From: Nocardia asteroides
Lineage (GTDB): Bacteria; Actinomycetota; Actinomycetes; Mycobacteriales; Mycobacteriaceae
Assembly: GCF_021183625.1 (NCBI RefSeq)
Contig: NZ_CP089214.1
Coordinates: forward strand, 1,550,001 to 1,614,000
DNA: 64,000 nt
Direction of reading: 5' to 3'
In this document: piece by piece, positions 56,791-64,000 of the stretch
How positions within the stretch are numbered: the first letter of the stretch is position 1
How the letters are laid out: each line of letters begins with the position of its first letter
Made by a program: the position numbers and the translations under genes
The notes under the pieces: generated by a model
The model's input: only the letters and a program-made list of their open reading frames with translations
What the model was told of the DNA's origin: nothing
The model's database searches: none

Positions 56791-58836
56791 TCACCGCGCG
56801 TCCTGCTCGTTCAGCACCGCGAGCACCGCCTTCGCGGTGGCGACGCCGATGCCGGGCACCTCGGTGATCTGCTCCACCGTCGCCTCCCTGAGCTTGGCCA
56901 CCGAGCCGAAATGGGTGACCAGGGCGGTGCGCCTGGCGTCGCCGAGGCCGCGGATCGAGTCCAGCGCCGACGCCGTCATCCGCCGGGAGCGCTTGCTCCG
57001 GTGATAGGTGATGGCGAAGCGGTGTGCCTCGTCACGCACCCGCTGCAGCAGGAACAGCGCCTCGCTGTTGCGCGGCAGGATCACCGGGTCCGGCTCGCCC
57101 GGCACCCAGACCTCCTCCAGCCGCTTCGCCAGCCCGATCACCGCGACGTCGGTGATGCCCATGTCGTCGAGGACCTCGGCGGCGGCCGCCACCTGCGGAG
57201 CGCCGCCGTCGACGACGTAGAGGTTGGGCGGGTAGGCGAAGCGGCGCGGGCGGCCGGTGGCCGGGTCGATCCCCGGCCGCGAGGTGGGCGCCTCGTCCCG
57301 GTCCGGCGCGTCGGCGTCGGGCACGTCGGCGTCGGGCACGGGCTCGCCCTCCAGCTCCGCGGCCGCCTCCTCGCGGTCCTTGCGCAGCCGGTGGAAGCGG
57401 CGGCGGGTGACCTCGGCGATGCTGCCGACGTCGTCCGAGCGGCCGTCGCCCGCGGCCTCCCTGATCGCGAAGTGCCGGTACTCGGACTTGCGCGCCAGCC
57501 CGTCCTCGAACACCACCAGCGAGGCCACCACGTCGGTGCCCTGCACGTGGCTGATGTCGACGCACTCGATGCGCAGCGGCGCGGAGTCGAGCTCCAGCGC
57601 GTCCTGGATGTCCTGCAGCGCGGCGGAGCGGGAGGTGAGGTCGCCCGCGCGCTTGAGCTTGTGCTGGGCCAGCGCCTCGGCCGCGTTCCGCCGCACCGTC
57701 TCGGCCAGCGCCTTCTTGTCGCCGCGCTGCGGCACCCGCACCCGCACCTGGCCACCGCGCAGCGCGCCGAGCCACTCCTGCACCTCGTCCACGTCGGTGG
57801 GCAGCTCGGGGACGAGCACCTCGCGCGGCACCGCCGAGCCGGACTGCCCGTCCGGGGTCTGCCCGGCGACGGCGGCCTCCTCGCCGTAGAACTGGGTGAG
57901 GAACTGCTCGACGAGGGCGGCCAGCTCGCCGCCGGTCCCCGCGACGTCCACCGCGTCACCGGACTTGTCCACCACCCAGCCGCGCTGGCCGCGCACCCGG
58001 CCGTCGCGCACGTGGAAGATCTGCACCGCGACCTCGAGTTCGTCGGTGGCGAAGGCGATCACGTCCGCGTCGGTGCCGGTGCCGAGCACCACCGCCTGCT
58101 TCTCCATGGCCCGGCGCAGCGCCCGCACGTCGTCGCGGAGCCGGGCGGCCAGCTCGAAGTCCAGGTCGTCGGAGGCGTCGTGCATGCGGCGCTCCAGCTG
58201 CTTGACCATCTTGTCGGTGCGGCCGGCGAGGAAGTCGCAGAAGTCGTCGACGATGTCGCGGTGCTGACCCGGGGTGACCCGGCCGACGCAGGGCGCCGAG
58301 CACTTGTCGATGTAGCCGAGCAGGCAGGGGCGGCCGATCTGGTTGTGCCGCTTGAAGACACCGTTCGAGCAGGTGCGCGCGGGGAAGACCCGGAGCAGCA
58401 GGTCGAGCGTTTCCCGGATCGCCCAGGCGTGCGCGTACGGGCCGAAGTAGCGGACGCCCCTGCGGCGCGCGCCGCGGTAGACGAAGAGCCGGGGGAACTC
58501 CTCGTCCAGCGTCACCGCGAGCACCGGATAGGACTTGTCGTCCCGGTACCTGACGTTGAAGCGCGGGTCGAACTCCTTGATCCAGTTGTACTCCAGCTGC
58601 AGCGCCTCCACCTCGGTGGAGACGACGGTCCACTCCACGCTCGCGGCGGTGGTGACCATCTGCCGCGTCCGCGGGTGCAGCGACGCGATGTCGGCGAAGT
58701 ACGAGTTGAGCCGGGAGCGCAGGCTCTTGGCCTTGCCGACGTAGACGACCCGGCCGTGGACGTCACGGAACTTGTAGACGCCGGGTTCCACCGGAATGGT
58801 GCCCGGCGCGGGCCGGTACGTCGCGGGATCTGCCAC
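56791..58836 (-). CDS. uvrC: UvrABC excinuclease subunit C
   Basis: This 681-residue nuclease makes both incisions in nucleotide excision repair. Its GIY-YIG domain is at residues about 14-90 ([27 protein letters not shown]). A cysteine cluster C-x12-18-C-C-C ([28 protein letters not shown]) probably holds an Fe-S cluster. The UVR motif is near 205-240, the RNase H-like endonuclase domain includes [12 protein letters not shown] and VVDGGAPQV, and the tandem helix-hairpin-helix is at the end ([35 protein letters not shown]). A Pro/Asp-rich insertion with [12 protein letters not shown] lies near 500. GTG 58836 has TAGGCT 6 nt upstream (leaderless). Confidence 0.97.
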   Translation of the reverse strand: MADPATYRPAPGTIPVEPGVYKFRDVHGRVVYVGKAKSLRSRLNSYFADIASLHPRTRQMVTTAASVEWTVVSTEVEALQLEYNWIKEFDPRFNVRYRDDKSYPVLAVTLDEEFPRLFVYRGARRRGVRYFGPYAHAWAIRETLDLLLRVFPARTCSNGVFKRHNQIGRPCLLGYIDKCSAPCVGRVTPGQHRDIVDDFCDFLAGRTDKMVKQLERRMHDASDDLDFELAARLRDDVRALRRAMEKQAVVLGTGTDADVIAFATDELEVAVQIFHVRDGRVRGQRGWVVDKSGDAVDVAGTGGELAALVEQFLTQFYGEEAAVAGQTPDGQSGSAVPREVLVPELPTDVDEVQEWLGALRGGQVRVRVPQRGDKKALAETVRRNAAEALAQHKLKRAGDLTSRSAALQDIQDALELDSAPLRIECVDISHVQGTDVVASLVVFEDGLARKSEYRHFAIREAAGDGRSDDVGSIAEVTRRRFHRLRKDREEAAAELEGEPVPDADVPDADAPDRDEAPTSRPGIDPATGRPRRFAYPPNLYVVDGGAPQVAAAAEVLDDMGITDVAVIGLAKRLEEVWVPGEPDPVILPRNSEALFLLQRVRDEAHRFAITYHRSKRSRRMTASALDSIRGLGDARRTALVTHFGSVAKLREATVEQITEVPGIGVATAKAVLAVLNEQDAR

Positions 58837-58842
58837 GGAACC

Positions 58843-58848
58843 AGCCTA
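58843..58848 (-). promoter_or_regulatory. -10 box of leaderless uvrC
   Basis: TAGGCT on the minus strand is 6 nt before the uvrC GTG. Confidence 0.62.
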
Positions 58849-58884
58849 TCGACGGCCTCCGACACCGGCGATCGGCGCGTGGCC

Positions 58885-59580
58885 TCAGCGCGGTGCGGCG
58901 ATGCCGTGCGCGGCGAGCGCGCCGAGCAGGGCGTCCGGCCGCTCGGCCGTCGGCAGCGGCGGCACCTCGGCGAAGGCGCAGCCGAGCGCCGTGGCGCCGC
59001 CGTCGGCCTCCGCGCTGTCGCCCACCATGAGCGCGCGCTCCGGGGCGGCGCCGAGCGCTTCTAGCGCGGCCTCGAAAATGGCGTGCTCCGGCTTCACCGA
59101 GCCGACCTCGTAGGAGAGCGTGAAGGCGCGCACCAGCCGGTCCCAGCCCCGCGCGGCGAAGGCGGGGCGCAGGTCGAAGGCGATATTGCTGACCACCGCG
59201 ACCGGAATGTCACGCGCGGCGAGCAGTTCGAGCGCGGCGCCGGTGTCGGGGTACGGCTCCCACTCGGCCGGGTCGATCAGCCGCTCGTAGAGCCGGGTCG
59301 CCTGCTCGGCGTCGGGCACGCCGCTGGCGAGCAGCACCTTCAGGTACGCCTCGCGGTGCAGCGCCGGGTCCAGGTCGCGGTGCGCCCAGGCGTGTTTACC
59401 CGCCTCGTCCAGGTCGACGGTGCGGCCGACCGGCGCGGTCATCCGGCGCATGATCTCCGCCGTCTCGTGCACGGCGAACCGCCCGCCGTCCGGGCGGACC
59501 AGGTCCGCGTACCAGGATTCGTCCTCCTCCAGCCGGAACAGCGTGCCGGAGAAGTCGATCATCACCGCCTCGATCGCCAC
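58885..59580 (-). CDS. HAD-superfamily hydrolase
   Basis: This 231-residue HAD protein has motif I MIDFSGTLF (residues 7-15), with Ser replacing the usual Asp at the +2 position (DxD becomes DxS), motif II VAVVSNI, motif III lysine in VGSVKPEHAIFEAAL and motif IV MVGDSAEADGGAT. The Asp-to-Ser change removes the usual general acid, so catalysis may be weak or the role non-phosphatase. GTG 59580 has TACCCT 7 nt upstream. It is divergent from the F420-type oxidoreductase. Confidence 0.87.
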   Translation of the reverse strand: MAIEAVMIDFSGTLFRLEEDESWYADLVRPDGGRFAVHETAEIMRRMTAPVGRTVDLDEAGKHAWAHRDLDPALHREAYLKVLLASGVPDAEQATRLYERLIDPAEWEPYPDTGAALELLAARDIPVAVVSNIAFDLRPAFAARGWDRLVRAFTLSYEVGSVKPEHAIFEAALEALGAAPERALMVGDSAEADGGATALGCAFAEVPPLPTAERPDALLGALAAHGIAAPR

Positions 59581-59587
59581 CCGCCCG

Positions 59588-59593
59588 AGGGTA
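59588..59593 (-). promoter_or_regulatory. -10 box of leaderless HAD gene
   Basis: TACCCT on the minus strand is 7 nt before GTG 59580; the spacing repeats that of mptB, secG and the MFS gene. Confidence 0.5.
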
Positions 59594-59634
59594 CCGACGG
59601 GAATGATCTCGCGCGCTCCGCGTTGAGGCAGGGC

Positions 59635-60054
59635 ATGCGACTTCCCGAATCCGCGCGCGCCCTGATCGGCGCCGGCGCGGACGCCACCCTGGTGACCCTG
59701 AACCCCGACGGCAGCCCGCAGGTCAGCGTGGTCTGGGTGGCCTTCCGCGCCGGCGATGACGGCGACGAACTGCTCACCGCCCATCTCGGCGAGTACCGGA
59801 AGGTGCGCAATGTCCGCGCCGACGGCCGGGTCGCGCTGACAATTCTGGCCACGGAATCCGGGCCGTTCATGCGGCCCTACCTCGCGGTCACCGGCACCGC
59901 AGAGGTCGAGGAGGGCGGCGCCCCCGAGCTGCTCCGTGAGCTGGCCGCCACGCTCGCCCCCACCGCGGGCTTCCCGCCCGCCGACGCCCCGCCCGGGCTG
60001 ATCACCCGGATCCGGATCGACCGGATCGGCGGCATCGGCCCCTGGACCGAGTGA
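59635..60054 (+). CDS. PPOX-class F420-dependent oxidoreductase family protein
   Basis: This 139-residue split-barrel protein has ATLVTLNPDGSPQVSVVWVAFRAGDD (residues about 17-42), YRKVRNVRADGRVALTI and PYLAVTGTAEVEEGG, matching the Rv1155-like flavin/deazaflavin (F420) reductase family widespread in mycolate actinobacteria. It should be a homodimer. ATG 59635 has GAGGCAGGG upstream. The substrate is unknown. Confidence 0.88.
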   Translation: MRLPESARALIGAGADATLVTLNPDGSPQVSVVWVAFRAGDDGDELLTAHLGEYRKVRNVRADGRVALTILATESGPFMRPYLAVTGTAEVEEGGAPELLRELAATLAPTAGFPPADAPPGLITRIRIDRIGGIGPWTE

Positions 60055-60112
60055 CCGGGCGGCCACCCTCCCGATAGCGGGAAGATGCCGGCGGGGACGG
60101 CAGCCCCGGCAT

Positions 60113-60118
60113 TACAGT
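60113..60118 (+). promoter_or_regulatory. -10 box of leaderless ggt
   Basis: TACAGT ends 6 nt before the ggt ATG at 60125. Confidence 0.58.
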
Positions 60119-60124
60119 TCGAGC

Positions 60125-62065
60125 ATGAGGCGCATGTGGGGAACCTGGTCCGGCGCCACGGCGGCGCTGCTGCTGACGGTGGGGCTGGCCGCCGGGTGTT
60201 CGTCCGGCGACGACGCCGCGGGCGGCACCTGCGTGGCGGGCCCGAACGGGACGCCGGTGACGGCGGCGGCGCCGGCCGGTGGCGGCGGCGACATCGCCAC
60301 CAACCCGGAGATCGCGAGCGGCTACCGCTCCGGAATGAGCACGGTGCGGACGTCGAGCTACGCCGTCTCGACCGCCAACCCGGTCGCCACCGAGGCCGCC
60401 TGCGAGGTGCTGCGCGACGGCGGCACCGCGGCCGACGCCCTGGTCGCGGCGCAGGCGGTGCTCGGGCTGGTGGAGCCGCAGGCCTCCGGGATCGGCGGCG
60501 GCGCCTTCCTGCTCTACTACGACAAGGCCGGCGATACCCTGCGGGCCTACGACGGCAGGGAGACGGCGCCCGCGGCGGCGACCGAGAACTACCTGCGCTG
60601 GGTCAGCGACACCGAGCGCACCGAGCCCGCCCCGGACGCCAGGGCCAGCGGCCGCTCGATCGGCGTGCCAGGGGTACTGCGCATGCTGGACCGGGTACAC
60701 GACGCGCACGGCAGCACCGGCTGGCGCGAGCTCTTCGGCCCGGCGATCACGCTGGCCGACAGCGGCTTCCCGATCAGCGCCCGGCTGGCCGGGCAGATCG
60801 CCGAGTCGGCGCCGCAGCTGGCCAGGGACGACAACGCCCGCGGCTACTTCCTGGAGCCGGACGGCACGCCGAAGCGCGAGGGGACGGTGCTCACCAACCC
60901 CGCCTACAGCAAGACGCTGAACACCGTCGCCACCGACGGCGCCGACGCCTTCTACACCGGCGCGCTGGCGGCGAACCTGGTCGACGCGGCGCGGGCGGGC
61001 ACCGGCGGCCGCACCCCGAGCCTGATCAGCACCGGGGACCTGGCGAATTACACAGCGGCCGAGCGCGACCCGCTCTGCACGGAGTACCGCGGGCACCGGA
61101 TCTGCGGCATGCCCGCGCCGTCCTCCGGCGGGATCGCGGTGGCCGCCACGCTCGGCATCCTGTCGAACTTCGACCTCGCGGCGCTCGGCCCGGAGAACAT
61201 CGACGCGAACGGCGGCAAGCCGCGCGCCGCGGCGGTGCACCTGATCTCGGAGGCCGAGCGGCTCGCCTACGCCGACCGCAACAAGTACGTGGCGGACACC
61301 GACTTCGTTCCGCTGCCCGGCAATTCGCCGCAGACGCTGCTGAACCCGGAGTACCTGAAGCAGCGCGCGGGGCTGATCGATCCGGGCCGCAGCATGGGCA
61401 CCGCGCAGCCGGGCGACTTCGGGCCGGTGCCGCCCGGCACCGGGCCGCAGCCGCCCGAGCACGGCACCAGCCACATCTCGGTCGTCGACCGCGACGGCAA
61501 CGCCGCCGCCATGACCACGACGGTGGAGTCGGCGTTCGGCTCGTTCCACATGGTCGACGGCTACCTGCTGAACAACCAGCTCACCGACTTCGCCGCGGAC
61601 CCGCTCGGCACCGACGGGGCGCCGGTGGCGAACCGGCTCGAGCCCGGCAAGCGGCCGCGCAGCTCGATGAGCCCGACCCTGGTCTTCGGCTCGGACGGGT
61701 CGGGCGCGCTGGGCGACCTGGAGCTGGTCACCGGCTCGCCCGGCGGCTCGGTGATCATCCAGTTCGTGGTGAAGACGCTGGTCGGCCTGCTGGACTGGGG
61801 GCTCGATCCGCAGCAGGCGGTCTCCGCGGTGTCGTTCGGCGCGGGCAACACCCCGAGTACCGGGGTCGGCGGCGAGCACCCGGCGATCGACACCGCCGAG
61901 GACGGGAACCGCGACCCGCTGGTGATCCGGCTGCGCGAGCTCGGGCACCAGGTGTCGGTGGCGCCGCAGAGCAGCGGGCTGAGCGCCATCGTGGTGGACG
62001 GCGACGGGCTGACCGGCGGCGCCGATCCGCGCCGCGAAGGCGTGGTCCTCGGCGACACCCGCTGA
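60125..62065 (+). CDS. ggt: Gamma-glutamyltransferase, lipoprotein
   Basis: This 646-residue Ntn-hydrolase has a lipoprotein signal (LLLTVGLAAGC, Cys25), SYAVSTANPVATEAACEVLRDGGTAADALVAA and SGIGGGAFLLYY. The autocleavage site/nucleophile is Thr448 in HGTSHISVVDRDGNAAAMTTTVES, and GKRPRSSMSPTLV is the substrate loop. It should be split into large and small subunits outside the membrane and hydrolyse or transfer gamma-glutamyl groups from glutathione-like peptides; mycolate actinobacteria use mycothiol instead, so the natural substrate is open. An ATG with a TACAGT box 6 nt upstream makes it leaderless. Confidence 0.95.
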   Translation: MRRMWGTWSGATAALLLTVGLAAGCSSGDDAAGGTCVAGPNGTPVTAAAPAGGGGDIATNPEIASGYRSGMSTVRTSSYAVSTANPVATEAACEVLRDGGTAADALVAAQAVLGLVEPQASGIGGGAFLLYYDKAGDTLRAYDGRETAPAAATENYLRWVSDTERTEPAPDARASGRSIGVPGVLRMLDRVHDAHGSTGWRELFGPAITLADSGFPISARLAGQIAESAPQLARDDNARGYFLEPDGTPKREGTVLTNPAYSKTLNTVATDGADAFYTGALAANLVDAARAGTGGRTPSLISTGDLANYTAAERDPLCTEYRGHRICGMPAPSSGGIAVAATLGILSNFDLAALGPENIDANGGKPRAAAVHLISEAERLAYADRNKYVADTDFVPLPGNSPQTLLNPEYLKQRAGLIDPGRSMGTAQPGDFGPVPPGTGPQPPEHGTSHISVVDRDGNAAAMTTTVESAFGSFHMVDGYLLNNQLTDFAADPLGTDGAPVANRLEPGKRPRSSMSPTLVFGSDGSGALGDLELVTGSPGGSVIIQFVVKTLVGLLDWGLDPQQAVSAVSFGAGNTPSTGVGGEHPAIDTAEDGNRDPLVIRLRELGHQVSVAPQSSGLSAIVVDGDGLTGGADPRREGVVLGDTR

Positions 62066-62116
62066 TCCGGGCCGCCGCCCGGTCCCCCTCGGACCCTCCG
62101 GCACCGAACGGCCGAC

Positions 62117-62174
62117 GAGCACGTCCGGTCGGTCCCACGGGCGGGGAGCACGTCCGGTCGGTTCCGGGTGCGGG
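62117..62174 (+). repeat. 29 bp tandem repeat, two copies
   Basis: Units 62117-62145 and 62146-62174 share GAGCACGTCCGGTCGGT and end in GCGGG with few differences. The repeat lies in the 111 bp convergent spacer between ggt and the PH-domain gene and abuts the latter's stop. Confidence 0.65.
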
Positions 62175-62176
62175 GA

Positions 62177-62662
62177 TCAGGCGCCGGTGTATTCAGCGCC
62201 CAGCTCGCGGATGCGGTCGAGCGCGTCGACCGCGTGCTGCCCGTCGTTGGCGCGCACCGCGAGCATCGGCACGTACTCGTCGTGCACGAGTTCCAGGCGG
62301 GCCCACGCCTTGCGGTCCGGGAAGGAGACGCCGCGGACGTGCTCCCAGCCGAACCGGCTGTCGCCGAGCACGTTCCGCACCGTGACACCGCTCGGCCCGA
62401 CCCGCACCCGCGGCCGGGTGAGCAGCAGCGCGGTGAGCGCGGCGAGCACGCCGATGGCGATCATCGCGAGCTGATCGATCAGCCGGAAGTTCACGCCGGT
62501 GAAGGCATTGCGCATGCCGACACCCGCGATGACGAACAGGATCAGCAGGACGACCGCGACGATCCGCGCGGTGCGCACCGCCTTCCGCGGCCGCACCTCG
62601 AAATCCCAGGCCGGCTCGGGCGCCGCCGCGGCGGCCCTGCGACGGATCCGCACCACCGGCAC
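62177..62662 (-). CDS. PH-domain (bPH6-like) membrane protein
   Basis: This 161-residue protein has a basic cytoplasmic N-terminus, two TM helices (residues about 34-52 and 63-83) and a C-terminal bacterial PH-like domain (VRVGPSGVTVRNVLGDSRFGWEHVRGVSFPDRKAWARLEL). It sits 2 nt after ribH, the position of Rv1417 in M. tuberculosis (from memory). The GTG start at 62662 is fixed by this spacing. Function is unknown; it may simply be co-transcribed with riboflavin genes. Confidence 0.84.
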   Translation of the reverse strand: MPVVRIRRRAAAAAPEPAWDFEVRPRKAVRTARIVAVVLLILFVIAGVGMRNAFTGVNFRLIDQLAMIAIGVLAALTALLLTRPRVRVGPSGVTVRNVLGDSRFGWEHVRGVSFPDRKAWARLELVHDEYVPMLAVRANDGQHAVDALDRIRELGAEYTGA

Positions 62663-62664
62663 GG

Positions 62665-64000
<1,336 letters not shown>

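Noticed and set aside
57300..57345. Short repeat coding GTCGGCGTCGGGCAC in uvrC as a CRISPR-like or regulatory repeat
   Set aside because: It encodes an in-frame Asp/Pro/Ala-rich linker ([13 protein letters not shown]) of UvrC and is only a few tandem codons; no spacer structure exists.

Overview
The window is high-GC DNA (about 70% by eye) with frequent GTG starts, many 1-4 bp start/stop overlaps and mycolic-acid-bacterium genes (mptB lipoglycan mannosyltransferase, WXG100 proteins, SufR/Suf, WhiA, OpcA, an F420-type enzyme). This points to a mycolate-producing actinobacterium, most likely Nocardia or a close relative (inference). From about 20 kb to the right edge the gene order follows, in inverted orientation and with insertions, the Mycobacterium tuberculosis block running from ribA2/ribH through uvrC-whiA, gap-pgk-tpi-secG, the pentose-phosphate genes, ctaB/qor/ctaA, the ABC pair and mptB to the suf operon (Rv1415-Rv1466, recalled from memory).

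Layout. 0-20 kb is an accessory region: a truncated WXG100 pair at the left edge, a secreted LVIVD-repeat beta-propeller, a 33-residue small protein, a flavodoxin-fold quinone reductase, malate synthase G, an SDR/TetR/acyl-CoA dehydrogenase operon, a TPR protein, a FadD-type acyl-CoA ligase, a RibD-like reductase, an iron-regulated siderophore-interacting protein, a coupled metallopeptidase cassette, and a TetR/FAD-oxidoreductase divergon. 20-26.3 kb is the complete suf Fe-S operon sufR-B-D-C-S-U-T on the minus strand. 26.5-28.3 kb is a DGPF/ECF42 sigma module that separates sufR from mptB. 28.3-32.8 kb carries mptB, an ABC-2 exporter and ctaA. 33-36.3 kb carries a tandem universal stress protein, qor and ctaB. 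36.4-45.2 kb is a plus-strand run tkt-tal-zwf-opcA-pgl followed by a fused alpha/beta E1 dehydrogenase. 45.3-47.7 kb holds an SRPBCC protein and a divergent epoxide hydrolase/SDR pair. 47.7-53.5 kb has secG, an MFS exporter, a META-domain protein and the tpiA-pgk-gap glycolytic operon. 53.6-58.8 kb has whiA-yvcK-rapZ-uvrC. 58.9-64 kb has a HAD phosphatase, an F420-type oxidoreductase, gamma-glutamyltransferase and ribBA-ribH with a small PH-domain membrane protein.

Functionally the core is central carbon metabolism (oxidative and non-oxidative pentose phosphate, lower glycolysis, glyoxylate shunt) together with Fe-S assembly, heme A synthesis, riboflavin synthesis and nucleotide excision repair. 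The most informative extra layer is regulatory DNA readable from the sequence: an IdeR/DtxR iron box, a SufR operator overlapping the sufR start codon, an ECF42-type promoter, tandem DosR-like boxes before the stress protein, a KstR-like box in the hydrolase/SDR divergon, several TetR-like inverted repeats, and at least eight genes with a TANNNT -10 box only 6-7 nt before the start codon, implying leaderless mRNAs. No CRISPR array, rRNA, tRNA, insertion sequence or prophage was recognised.
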